Assembly: GCA_029555885.1 (NCBI GenBank)
Contig: JAKPQT010000078.1
Span: forward strand, 1 to 29,658
Reading direction: 5' to 3'
DNA length: 29,658 nt
Source: Chloroflexota bacterium
GTDB lineage: Bacteria > Chloroflexota > Anaerolineae > CG2-30-64-16
How positions within the stretch are numbered: the stretch's first letter is position 1; each line of letters begins with the position of its first letter. The translations under genes and the position numbers were made by a program. Shown one piece after another: positions 1 through 8,024 of the stretch. The notes beneath the pieces are model-generated. The model searched no databases and had not been told where the DNA came from. It saw nothing but the letters and a program-made list of their open reading frames with translations.

Positions 1-769
1 CGCCGTAGCCGAACGTCGTGAGCTCGGGGTGGCTGACCTGCAGCTCGGCCAGGTGCGCCAGCACCTTGTGACGCCACGCATCGCTCCCTGTGAGCGAGGT
101 ATTCGTCGCATCCACCAGGGTCAACGGCGGCGCGGCGCCGGCCTGGGGCACGACGGCCCCATCCGCCGCAAGCCAGACCGTTTCGGCGCCGACCTGCCAG
201 GCGACTAGCGGCCGCAGTTCCTTCACGTCGATCAGTATCTGGTTGGGCAGCCGCAGATGGACGTCCGCGCTGGCGATGCCCGGCAGCTCGCGCAAACTGG
301 CCTCGACCTCGGCCTGCCGGATCAGGAAGATGTTCCGCCCTTCGACGCCGCTGGCATCGTAGATGGCCCGCGGGGTCAGCCGGTGCGCGCCGCCGATCTG
401 TGCAGCACTGGACGTGACCGCCAGCGCCGGAAGCTGAAAGAACTCCACCAGGCCATAAATCGCGGCGCCGAGCAGGACGAGCGCCAGGCCCTGGCGCAGG
501 ATGGTGCGCAAGAGCCTGCGCCAGTCGCGCGGGGCCGCGGCCTCCGCGCCATCCTGCCGCGGGGCGTCTGGCCGGGCGGCGATGCGCAGGAGCGGGCGCG
601 GCCCCGTGGGCCGCGTCACCTGGGCAGTGAGCCGGCGGCTGCTCGCCTTCTGGTTGTGCATCTCGCGTCGCGAGCGCGGCGGCGGCTTCCGCCAGCTTGG
701 TTGCGCTGGCCGAGCCGTCTGGGCGCTGGATGCGGCGCTCGAGGTCGCCTTGCTCTTCTTCTTTGCCAT
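1..769 (-). CDS. ftsQ: Cell division protein FtsQ/DivIB, 3' end cut by the window edge
   Basis: Bitopic divisome protein that links the FtsL/FtsB-type subcomplex to septal synthesis. The 256 visible codons give a long basic cytoplasmic N-terminus (about residues 1-88, rich in Lys, Arg, Pro, Ala), one membrane segment near 94-110 (GLALVLLGAAIYGLVEF), then a POTRA-like domain at about 117-186 with LTPRAIYDASGV, NIFLIRQAEVEASLRELPGI and ADVHLRLPNQILIDVKE. The following strands belong to the FtsQ beta domain, cut at the edge. The ATG chosen lies 21 bases after the ddl stop; no clear Shine-Dalgarno is visible, and a GTG at 781 would add four residues. Last visible gene of the dcw cluster; ftsA and ftsZ would be expected beyond the left edge, though this cannot be seen. 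Identity is secure from POTRA pattern plus position. Confidence 0.9.
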   Translation of the reverse strand, partial: MAKKKSKATSSAASSAQTARPAQPSWRKPPPRSRREMHNQKASSRRLTAQVTRPTGPRPLLRIAARPDAPRQDGAEAAAPRDWRRLLRTILRQGLALVLLGAAIYGLVEFFQLPALAVTSSAAQIGGAHRLTPRAIYDASGVEGRNIFLIRQAEVEASLRELPGIASADVHLRLPNQILIDVKELRPLVAWQVGAETVWLAADGAVVPQAGAAPPLTLVDATNTSLTGSDAWRHKVLAHLAELQVSHPELTTFGYG

Positions 770-790
770 CTTGGCTGCCACTTTGGCCGT

Positions 791-1915
791 CTACATCGCG
801 TCTTCGTACCGGGTGAGCGAGCGCGCCTTGTCGGCGTGGCGCTCCAGGGCCAGCTCGATCAGCCGATCCACCAGCTCCGCATACGAGATACCGCTGGCCT
901 CCCAGAGCTTCGGATACATGCTGATGCTCGTGAAGCCGGGAATCGTGTTCACCTCGTTCAGATACAGCCTGCCGGTGTCGCGCTCCAGCAGGAAGTCGAC
1001 GCGGGCCATGCCCGCGGCATCCAGGGCCAGGAAAGCCTGCACGGCCAGGCTGCGCACCTGCGCGGCGGTCTCCGCAGGCAGGGGCGCGGGAATCAGCAGC
1101 CCGGACTGGCCGTCGAGATACTTGGCTGCGTAGTCATAGAATTCATTGCTGGGCACAATCTCGCCAGGCACGGACGCGAGCGGTTCATCGTTGCCCAGCA
1201 CGCTGCACTCGATCTCCCGCGGGTTGGCGACCGCGGCCTCGACGAGCAGCTTGCGGTCATAGCGCGCGGCCTCGGCCAGGCTGCGGCGCAGCCCTTCGCG
1301 GTCCGCGGCCCGGCTGATGCCGATGCTCGACCCCAGGTTGGCCGGCTTGACGAACAACGGGTAGGGCAGCTGCGCCTCGACGTCCGCAATCACGGCATCG
1401 GGCCGCGTCTCCCAGTCCCGGCGCTTGATGGCGCAGTAGGGCACGACCGGGATGCCGTGCGCCTGGAAGAGCTGCTTGCTCACGATCTTGTCCATGCCGA
1501 CGCTGCTGGCGAGCACGCCGCAGCCGACATAGGCGACTCCTGCCAGCTCCAGCAGGCCCTGCACCGTCCCGTCTTCGCCGTAAGGCCCGTGCAGGATCGG
1601 GAAGATGACATCCAGCGGCGGGAACGCGGCACCCGTCGCGCCGGGGACCAGCTCGCGGCCCGCGCTGGCATGAGCATCAGTCGAGGCGGGGGCGGTAGGT
1701 GCTCCCTCACCCAGCAGAGCGGCCCGGCTGGCGGTCAGTTGTGCCAGCGGGTTGCCCTGGGTCAGCCACCGGCCGTCGTGGGTGATGCCGATCTGCACCA
1801 CCTCGTACTTTTCCGGGTCCAGCACAGCCATAACCGAGCGCGCTGAAGCGAGGGACACCTCATGCTCCCCGGAGCGTCCCCCGAAAATCAGCCCTACGCG
1901 AAGCTTAGATTTCAT
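791..1915 (-). CDS. ddl: D-alanine--D-alanine ligase
   Basis: ATP-grasp enzyme of the cytoplasm that joins two D-Ala to give the dipeptide added by MurF. The 374 residues show the N-terminal RVGLIFGGRSGEHEVSLASA, the central ATP-grasp part with KIVSKQLFQAHGIPVVP and LFVKPANLGSSIGI, and the C-terminal LNEVNTIPGFTSISMYPKLW with the metal-binding Glu/Asn. The omega-loop reads FYDYAAKYLDG, whose Tyr is typical of D-Ala-D-Ala ligases rather than VanA-type D-Ala-D-Lac ligases (family knowledge). A stretch at about residues 72-94 is Ala/Pro-rich and looks like a lineage insert. Start ATG follows a 41-base AT-rich gap after murB; only a weak AAG Shine-Dalgarno is seen. Lies between murB and ftsQ as in many dcw clusters. 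Confidence 0.96.
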   Translation of the reverse strand: MKSKLRVGLIFGGRSGEHEVSLASARSVMAVLDPEKYEVVQIGITHDGRWLTQGNPLAQLTASRAALLGEGAPTAPASTDAHASAGRELVPGATGAAFPPLDVIFPILHGPYGEDGTVQGLLELAGVAYVGCGVLASSVGMDKIVSKQLFQAHGIPVVPYCAIKRRDWETRPDAVIADVEAQLPYPLFVKPANLGSSIGISRAADREGLRRSLAEAARYDRKLLVEAAVANPREIECSVLGNDEPLASVPGEIVPSNEFYDYAAKYLDGQSGLLIPAPLPAETAAQVRSLAVQAFLALDAAGMARVDFLLERDTGRLYLNEVNTIPGFTSISMYPKLWEASGISYAELVDRLIELALERHADKARSLTRYEDAM

Positions 1916-1956
1916 AGCGTCATTTTCTTGGGATAATTCTTTCTACCCCTATTGCA

Positions 1957-2925
1957 TTACAATTTGCATAAAGGTTCCAGCGGCGGCTGGCTTGCCCAGG
2001 CGCCGAGGAACAGGATTTCGGGCACGAGCTCGTGTCCGCTGGCCTCATAGACCCGGCGGCGCATCAGGTTCATCAGGGCCACGACATCTGCTGCGGTCGC
2101 GCTGCCGGTGTTGATGACAAAGTTCGCATGGCGTGGCGAAATCTGCGCGCCGCCGATGACCTGGCCTTTCAGCCCCACGGACTCGACCAGCCGCCCCGCG
2201 TAATCGCCGGGCGGGTTGCGGAAGATGCTGCCGGCGCTCGGCTCAACCGGCTGGCTGGCACGCCGCCGAGCCAGATAGCCATCCGCACGGGCGGTCATCT
2301 CCGCGGTGTCGCCCGCCGCCAGGTTGAACGCGGCGGACAGCACCACCGGCGCCGCTGCATGAGCGGCGTCGCCCTCGGCCAGTTGCCGCTTGAGCAGGCT
2401 GCTGCGATAGGTGTACGCCAGCGCCTCACAGGTCAACTGCTCCGTCCCCTGACCGGGATAGTGCACCTCCGCCCACGCCAGGTTTGCCGCGATGTCGCTG
2501 CCGTGCGCGCCCGCGTTCCCGATGACTGCGCCGCCGACCGTGCCCGGCACACTGACGGCCCATTCCAGGCCGCTCAGGCCGTTGCGGATGGCCCAGCGCG
2601 CCAGCCCGGCCAGCAGCACGCCCGAATCGGCAACCAGACAGTGCGGATTGTCTTCCTGCACGCCATAGTTGCGCGTCTGGTTGACGATCACCAGCTCGCG
2701 AATCCCGGCATCCGCCACCAGGATGTTGCTGCCGCCGCCAAGAACGGTCACGGGCAGGCCGTCTGTCAGGCCCGCGTCGGCCAGCGCAGCCAGTTGTGCG
2801 GTCGTCGTCGCGACGGCGTACCAGTCTGCCGGGCCGCCGATGCGGAAGGTCGTGTGGCGGGCCAGCGGCTCGTTGCGCCGCAGCTCGACGCCCAGCCGTT
2901 CCGCCGCGGCGGCCAGCGCGCTCAC
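1957..2925 (-). CDS. murB: UDP-N-acetylenolpyruvoylglucosamine reductase
   Basis: FAD enzyme that uses NADPH to reduce UDP-GlcNAc-enolpyruvate to UDP-MurNAc. The 322 residues carry HTTFRIGGPADW, the FAD loop VLGGGSNILVADAG, GLEWAVSVPGTVGGAVIGNAGAHG, YTYRSSLLK, and PSAGSIFRNP with the catalytic Ser, then GLKGQVIGGAQISPRHANFVINTG. The start is a GTG whose bases overlap the murC stop (GTGA), with GGGAGGG upstream, so translation is probably coupled. After the usual C-terminus (ELVPEILFLG) there is an extra tail of about 14 residues ending LEPLCKL; its DNA contains a 17-base string found again before tuf. Confidence 0.96.
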   Translation of the reverse strand: MSALAAAAERLGVELRRNEPLARHTTFRIGGPADWYAVATTTAQLAALADAGLTDGLPVTVLGGGSNILVADAGIRELVIVNQTRNYGVQEDNPHCLVADSGVLLAGLARWAIRNGLSGLEWAVSVPGTVGGAVIGNAGAHGSDIAANLAWAEVHYPGQGTEQLTCEALAYTYRSSLLKRQLAEGDAAHAAAPVVLSAAFNLAAGDTAEMTARADGYLARRRASQPVEPSAGSIFRNPPGDYAGRLVESVGLKGQVIGGAQISPRHANFVINTGSATAADVVALMNLMRRRVYEASGHELVPEILFLGAWASQPPLEPLCKL

Positions 2926-4418
2926 CCCTGTCCCTCCCGCTCGCGCAGCCGGTCGAGCAGCATCTGACCGACCAGGTTGCCGTCGCCCGCGCTCATGGTG
3001 ATGACGATGTCGTCCGGCTCCACCTCGGCCAGCAGGGCGTCGACCGCGGCGTCGATGCCGCCGGCATAAGCCGCGCCCGCGTGCTCGACGGTCTCCAGCA
3101 GGAGGCGGCTGTGCATTCCCAGGTCGATTTTCTCGCGTGCCGGGTAGATGTCGAGAAACAGCACCCGGTCCGCATCGTCGAAGCTGTGTGCATAGTCGCG
3201 CAGCAGGGCCTTCGTCCGGCTGTAGGTGTGCGGCTGGAACACGGCCCAGATGCGCCGGGTCGCATAGCGCAGCCGCGCAGCGGACAGGGTTGCGGCGACT
3301 TCGGTCGGGTGATGGGCGTAGTCGTCGATGACTGTTACGCCGTCCGCCTCGCCCACCAGCTCGAAGCGCCGGCCTGCGCCCCGGAAGTCGCGCAGCATGA
3401 TGGCCGCGCGGGCCGGCGGGATGCGGTGCCAGTGTGCCGCGGCCAGCGCCGCGAGCGCATTGCGCACGTTATGGCGGCCCGGCACAGACAGGCTCAGATG
3501 GGCCACCGGCGCGCCTGCGTGCCACACTTCGGCGTCGAACCCGCCGCGCTCGTTCGGCGCGAGGTCGCGCGCCTGCCAGTCAGCGCCGTCCGACAAGCCG
3601 TAGGTCTCGACGGCGACGCCCGGCTGGACGGCGTCGCGCAACGCCAGCGCGCCCGCATCGTCTGCGCACACGATGAGCAGGCCGTGTGCCGGGAGCTGGG
3701 CCGCGTACTGGCGGAATGCAGCGGCAAAACTCGCCGGGGTGGGATAGCAATCGACGTGATCCCAGTCCACGTTGGTGACGATGCCGATTTCCAGCCGCAG
3801 CCCCAGGAACATGCCGTCATACTCGTCCGCCTCGATGACGAAGGGGCCCTCACCGGCGCGGGCCGCGACGGTTGCGGACATCAGCGCGCCCTCCGCCGGT
3901 CCGACGGCAATCCGCCCGCCGACGATGAAGCTGGGGTCCATGCCCGCGCGCAGCAGCACAATCGCAACCATGCTGGTCGTCGTGGTTTTGCCGTGGCTGC
4001 CCGCGACGCCGATGCCGTGATGACCCTCGATGAGCGGGCCGAGGAAGTCCGACCGCTTGACAATCGGGATGCCCGCCTCACGCGCGGCGATAATCTCGGG
4101 GTTGTCTTCCGGCACAGCAGACGAGACGAGCACCAGGTCTGCGCCTGCGACATGCTCGGCCCGGTGGCCGCGGTACACGGCGACGCCCCGGCCGGCCAGT
4201 TCATCGGTCGCCTCGTTGGGCCGCTGGTCCGAGCCGGACACCGTGAACCCGCGCTGCAACAGGAATCCGGCGATCGCGGACAGGCCCGTCCCGCCGATGC
4301 CGACCAGGTGAATGTGGAAGCCGGCCCGCGTCTCAGCCGTGCTGTTCAGGCGCGCGACCCAGGCCGGGGCGTCGGTGGGCCCGGCGTGCGGGTGGGCGGG
4401 CGGGTTGGCGTCGGACAT
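2922..4418 (-). CDS. murC: UDP-N-acetylmuramate--L-alanine ligase
   Basis: Cytoplasmic Mur ligase adding L-Ala to UDP-MurNAc with ATP. The 498-residue product has the Rossmann start HLVGIGGTGLSAIAGFLLQRG, the P-loop GSHGKTTTTSMVA, EADEYDGMFL, NVDWDHVDCYPT, GRHNVRNALAALA, the domain 3 motif DDYAHHPTEVAATL and FQPHTYSRTKALL. The ATG at 4418 was preferred over a longer open frame reaching 4589 because it has GGAG 12 bases upstream and because the longer form would run into the upstream membrane gene. It begins 8 bases after that gene's stop. About 40 residues precede the Rossmann fold, a little longer than usual. Confidence 0.96.
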   Translation of the reverse strand: MSDANPPAHPHAGPTDAPAWVARLNSTAETRAGFHIHLVGIGGTGLSAIAGFLLQRGFTVSGSDQRPNEATDELAGRGVAVYRGHRAEHVAGADLVLVSSAVPEDNPEIIAAREAGIPIVKRSDFLGPLIEGHHGIGVAGSHGKTTTTSMVAIVLLRAGMDPSFIVGGRIAVGPAEGALMSATVAARAGEGPFVIEADEYDGMFLGLRLEIGIVTNVDWDHVDCYPTPASFAAAFRQYAAQLPAHGLLIVCADDAGALALRDAVQPGVAVETYGLSDGADWQARDLAPNERGGFDAEVWHAGAPVAHLSLSVPGRHNVRNALAALAAAHWHRIPPARAAIMLRDFRGAGRRFELVGEADGVTVIDDYAHHPTEVAATLSAARLRYATRRIWAVFQPHTYSRTKALLRDYAHSFDDADRVLFLDIYPAREKIDLGMHSRLLLETVEHAGAAYAGGIDAAVDALLAEVEPDDIVITMSAGDGNLVGQMLLDRLREREGQG

Positions 4419-4426
4419 CGTTGCGC

Positions 4427-4945
4427 TTATCTCCAGAACCGTGCCAGGATCAACAGAATAACCAGCACAATCAGGTACTGCCACGTGAACACGGCGGGCG
4501 GCAGAAACCGGATGATCGTCTGGTGCAGCAGCGAGAACTCCCCGCTGCGGCCCAGGATCGGGTAATTGGCTGAATGCAGATAATACCACAGGCTGCCGAC
4601 GAATAAGTAACCGTTGAGTATGCCGCTGCCGAGGTCGAGGGCGACCTTGCCGCGCTTGCCGCGATACACGAGCGTGTCGCCCTCGTATGCAATATACGCG
4701 ATGACGATCAGGAAGCCGCAGTAAATCAGCACGCGCGCGGTCAACTGGGCCGCGGCGTCAGGCCCGGCGAAATAGGCAAGCACCTGATTGACGAGAGCCT
4801 GATAGCGCTCCTCGATGAACTCGGTGACGAACAGGGCGATGAGCAGCATGGCTGTGACGCCTAACTCGCGCGGGTAGCCGCGAATCACGCCGATGACGGC
4901 GAACATGATCCAGACTGCAATGAAGGCGATCTCGAGATAACCCAT
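4427..4945 (-). CDS. CvpA-like multi-pass membrane protein (second of two)
   Basis: Small membrane protein of 172 residues with about five hydrophobic segments (near 4-22, 28-43, 70-86, 104-122 and 150-170). The N-terminal pattern, a first helix followed by GVIRGYPRELG, matches the G-x-x-RG turn of the CvpA/colicin V production family; that assignment is tentative because no search was possible. The start ATG has GAGGG upstream and sits 4 bases after the preceding membrane gene, while a longer reading from 5056 would lie inside that gene. The position between murG and murC suggests a role at the cell envelope, perhaps in division or wall assembly, but the sequence does not show a function. 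Confidence 0.72.
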   Translation of the reverse strand: MGYLEIAFIAVWIMFAVIGVIRGYPRELGVTAMLLIALFVTEFIEERYQALVNQVLAYFAGPDAAAQLTARVLIYCGFLIVIAYIAYEGDTLVYRGKRGKVALDLGSGILNGYLFVGSLWYYLHSANYPILGRSGEFSLLHQTIIRFLPPAVFTWQYLIVLVILLILARFWR

Positions 4946-4949
4946 CGCC

Positions 4950-5648
4950 TTACCCTCGTCTCTCGCTGCGGTTGCCCAGCCGGGTCGCCAGCAGCACGAA
5001 CAGCGCGATGATGGCCGCGAACAGCAGCGCCAGCGTGCCCTGGTCGGCCATCGCATTCAGGCCGTTCAGGATGCGCGTCCAGAGCAGGTTGATGAACGAC
5101 GGTCCCGTGGGCAAGACGGCCGTTGCGGGCGCCGCGAAGCCCGCGCCGAACAGCGCCGCGGGCAGCGCCAGTTGCAGCGGCGCGTCCGGCAGCAGCACGC
5201 GAATCAGGAACGCGGTCAGCACGTAGCCGATGCCCAGGCCCAGAAACAGGCCGAGCACCGACTGCCGGGAGCGCAGGATTTTCAGCATTCCCAACAGGAA
5301 CGCAGCCGCGACCAGCAGGATCAGGGCCAGGATCATGCCGGGGCCGCTGGCGAGGCCGGTGTCGCTGACGCGGATGAGCGGGGTCACGCTGCCGACCCGC
5401 GCGAACGCTGCTTCCAGCGCCGCGGTGCGGTCGTCCGCGGCCAGGGCTTGCAGCCCACCCGCGAAGACGAAGCGCACCGCGAAGTTCATGCCGTTGACCA
5501 GCGTCGCGATCATTCCGGCGGCCCGGCTGAGCGCCAGCAGGCCCAGCAGGAGGAAGCCCGCGGTGAACAGCATGGACTTCGTGCCGCGCTGATAGCCCAG
5601 CACGCCGAAGAGCGCCATCACGGTCGCCAGGATGATGAGCGATGACAT
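4950..5648 (-). CDS. CvpA-like multi-pass membrane protein (first of two)
   Basis: Membrane protein of 232 residues with hydrophobic segments near 3-18, 26-44, 104-123, 131-152 and 205-224. The first helix is followed by GYQRGTKSML, again the G-x-x-RG turn seen in CvpA-family proteins and in the next gene downstream, so the two may be distant paralogues. A soluble stretch (about 65-100) separates helices two and three. The ATG lies 2 bases past the murG stop, with only a weak AGG upstream, suggesting coupling to murG. No catalytic motif is visible. MurJ-type flippases have many more helices, so that is unlikely. Confidence 0.68.
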   Translation of the reverse strand: MSSLIILATVMALFGVLGYQRGTKSMLFTAGFLLLGLLALSRAAGMIATLVNGMNFAVRFVFAGGLQALAADDRTAALEAAFARVGSVTPLIRVSDTGLASGPGMILALILLVAAAFLLGMLKILRSRQSVLGLFLGLGIGYVLTAFLIRVLLPDAPLQLALPAALFGAGFAAPATAVLPTGPSFINLLWTRILNGLNAMADQGTLALLFAAIIALFVLLATRLGNRSERRG

Positions 5649-5650
5649 GG

Positions 5651-6886
5651 CTATTTACCTGCCAGTTCCGCCAGTACGTGCGCGATATTATACGCGGCTT
5701 CCGGCTGTGCAAGCCGGGCCGCGGCTTGTGACATGCCTTGCAGCTCGCCTGGAGCGTCCAGCAACTCGAGGATCGTCGGCGCCAGGCGAGCTGACAAGTC
5801 GGAGTCCACGATCACGATTGCCGCGCCGTGATCGGCCAGATATGCGGCATTGGCGTCCTGGTGCTGCCCTGCGTACGGGTAGGGCACCAGGATGCTCGGC
5901 AGGCCGCGGGCCGGGAATTCTCCCAGCACGGATGCTCCGGCGCGGGCGACCACGAGGTCGGCAGCGGCCAGGGCCTGCACCATTTCCTCGTGCAGGTAAG
6001 GATAGGGATGGTAGCGGGCGAACAGGCCGGGCAACAGCGTGCCCGCCAGGCCCTGCGTCGCGTGTTCGACCTCCGGCCAGTCCAACTGGCCGCTCACATG
6101 CACTATCTGGCAATGTGGCAGCAGCGCCGGCAGCGCGGCTGTCACGGCCCGGTTGATGCTGCGCGCGCCCCGGCTTCCGCCGAACACGAGCAGCACCGGC
6201 AAGTCAGGATGGAGGCCCAGGGCCTGCCGCGCTGCGGGTTTCTCCGCAGCCAGCAGCTCGGGCCGGACAGGATAGCCTGTCACCACGGCCTTGCCCGGAA
6301 AGTAACGGGCGACCTCCGGAAACGACACGGCGACCTTGCGCGCAAACCGGCTGGTCAGTGCGATGGCGCGGCCCGGCGTCAGGTCGGGCAGGTAGATGAG
6401 CAGCGGCACGCGACTGGTTGCGGCGGCCCAGGCCACCGGCGCCGCGACATAGCCGCCGGTCATGAAGACCACGTCAGGCCGGAATTCACGGATGATACGG
6501 CGGCACTGCTGCGTGCCTCGCACCATGCGCGCCAGGTTGGCCGCGGCCGTCCACACGGCCCGGCCGCGCACCTGGCCCGTCGCAATCGCACTGAACGGCA
6601 GGCCCGCGCGGCCGGCGAGCGCCTCCTCGACGCCGCCGGCTTCGCCGACATAGCGGAACTCGTGGCCGCTTGTCGTGTTAGCGCCGCGCGGTGCGGGCGC
6701 GGGAGGTGCTGGCTGCGTTGCGGCGCGTGGCGCTGGTTCTGCCGCGTCCTGTGACCGTGCGGCCGGGACTGCTGCGGCGGGAGGAACCCTCCCCGCGGGC
6801 TTTGGTTCGGCTTGCAGCGCGCTCACCACGGCGAGGACGGGGTAGACGTGGCCGCCAGTCCCCCCACCCGATAGCAAAATGCGCAT
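5651..6886 (-). CDS. murG: UDP-GlcNAc:undecaprenyl-PP-MurNAc-pentapeptide GlcNAc transferase
   Basis: Peripheral membrane GT-B glycosyltransferase that turns lipid I into lipid II. The 411 residues open with MRILLSGGGTGGHVYPVLAV (the glycine-rich loop), and later show FMTGGYVAAPVAWAA, VFGGSRGARSINRAV, ADLVVARAGASVLGEFPARG and PYPYAGQHQDANA, all diagnostic. Residues about 26-74 are a Pro/Ala-rich linker placed between helix one and the strand EFRYVG; most MurG proteins have only a short loop there. That linker is encoded almost wholly inside the 209 bases shared with the 3' end of ftsW. The ATG at 6886 has GAAGG eight bases upstream; a longer frame to 6973 would extend further into ftsW and lacks homology. 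Confidence 0.95.
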   Translation of the reverse strand: MRILLSGGGTGGHVYPVLAVVSALQAEPKPAGRVPPAAAVPAARSQDAAEPAPRAATQPAPPAPAPRGANTTSGHEFRYVGEAGGVEEALAGRAGLPFSAIATGQVRGRAVWTAAANLARMVRGTQQCRRIIREFRPDVVFMTGGYVAAPVAWAAATSRVPLLIYLPDLTPGRAIALTSRFARKVAVSFPEVARYFPGKAVVTGYPVRPELLAAEKPAARQALGLHPDLPVLLVFGGSRGARSINRAVTAALPALLPHCQIVHVSGQLDWPEVEHATQGLAGTLLPGLFARYHPYPYLHEEMVQALAAADLVVARAGASVLGEFPARGLPSILVPYPYAGQHQDANAAYLADHGAAIVIVDSDLSARLAPTILELLDAPGELQGMSQAAARLAQPEAAYNIAHVLAELAGK

Positions 6887-8024
6887 AAGTGGCCTTCTTT
6901 TCGGTCGCGGCGCGCGAGATGCTGAGCAACAGGCCGGCCGCGGCCATAGACGACAACAGAGATGAGCCGCCATAGCTCATAAAGGGCAGCGGCTGGCCGG
7001 TCGCGGGAATCAGCGTGAGCGATGTGCCGATGTGAATTGCGGCCTGGATGATGATCCAGGCAGTCACGCCGATCGCCGTCAGGCTGCCGAACCGGTCCGG
7101 TGCATTGAGCGCCACGCCGAGCGCCCGGTAGCCGAACGCAGCGTAGAGCGCGACGACCAGGAACGTCCCGATGATGGGCAGGTCGGCGCCGATGTTGGCG
7201 AACAGGTAGTCGCTCCACAGGCCGGGCACGGATGCCTTGGCTTGCCAGATGCTTGGGTCGGCCACGCTGCCGCGGCCTTCGCGCAACATCCAGGTCAGCC
7301 GGAGCAACTGGTCCGGCGCTTCGCTGGGGTTGAACCAGACGTTGTACCAGCCCGTGATACGATCCCAGGCATAGCCCGCCTTGTACATGGCGAACAGCAT
7401 GAAGGGCGTGCCCACCAGCAGGAGCAGGAAGAGCTGGCCCGGATGGCCGCCGCCGACGAAGAAGATGGTCAGGCCGATGGCGAGCACAATGATCGTGACG
7501 CTGAAGCTCTTTTCCGCAACGATCAGGCCGGCAACCAGCCCCATGATGATCAGGAACGGCAACATGCCGTCGGTCAGGCTGTCCATCCGCTTGCTATGCG
7601 CTGCGACCCAGGCTGCCATGTAGATGACGACCGCCAGTTTCGCCAGCTCGCTCGGCTGGAACCGGCCGCCGAAGAGCGTGCGACCGGCGCCGAAGGTTTC
7701 ATCCCCGACGAACAGGACGACGATCAGCAGGGCAATGTTGAGCGCCATGAAGGGCAGCGCCATCTGCTGCCAGAAACGATACGGGATGAACGTCATGATG
7801 GCGCAGACGACTACACCGAGCGCCACCCAAAGCGCCTGGCGGACGAAGTAATATGTGCCGCGGAACATATAGCTGGCGCTGAGCACCATGACCAAACCTA
7901 ACAGCAGGAAGGTCGCAATGATGGCGATGAGTTGAATGTCGACGGACGAGGTGGCGGCCTGCGTCGTGCTGCCGCGGCGTCGCCGCGTGGTTTCGCCCGT
8001 CCGGCCGGTCAGTTCAGCACTCAT
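6678..8024 (-). CDS. ftsW: SEDS peptidoglycan polymerase FtsW with basic C-terminal tail
   Basis: Integral membrane glycosyltransferase that polymerises lipid II at the septum with its partner FtsI. The 448 residues have about ten membrane segments starting near 30; family motifs are QPSELAKLAVVIYMA, RITGWYNVWFNP, a loop with SDYLFANIGADLP, and GQPLPFMSYGGSSLL near 343-357. The ATG overlaps the murD stop (ATGA). The last recognisable helix ends near residue 372. The frame then stays open for about 70 residues, extremely rich in Arg with Ser, Thr and Gly, and this tail overlaps murG by 209 bases. Whether the tail is a real cytoplasmic extension or a lost stop codon cannot be told from one sequence. 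Confidence 0.93.
   Translation of the reverse strand: MSAELTGRTGETTRRRRGSTTQAATSSVDIQLIAIIATFLLLGLVMVLSASYMFRGTYYFVRQALWVALGVVVCAIMTFIPYRFWQQMALPFMALNIALLIVVLFVGDETFGAGRTLFGGRFQPSELAKLAVVIYMAAWVAAHSKRMDSLTDGMLPFLIIMGLVAGLIVAEKSFSVTIIVLAIGLTIFFVGGGHPGQLFLLLLVGTPFMLFAMYKAGYAWDRITGWYNVWFNPSEAPDQLLRLTWMLREGRGSVADPSIWQAKASVPGLWSDYLFANIGADLPIIGTFLVVALYAAFGYRALGVALNAPDRFGSLTAIGVTAWIIIQAAIHIGTSLTLIPATGQPLPFMSYGGSSLLSSMAAAGLLLSISRAATEKKATYAHFAIGWGDWRPRLPRPRRGERAASRTKARGEGSSRRSSPGRTVTGRGRTSATRRNAASTSRARTARR

Noticed and set aside
257..1846. 529-codon open frame on the plus strand opposite ddl and ftsQ
   Set aside because: Antisense to well supported ddl and ftsQ; composition is the complement of their codons.
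1916..1956. Internal promoter for ddl in the AT-rich gap after murB
   Set aside because: Only poor -35/-10 matches were found; not enough to list.
4419..4589. 57-residue extension of MurC
   Set aside because: It would overlap the upstream membrane gene heavily; the ATG at 4418 has a Shine-Dalgarno.
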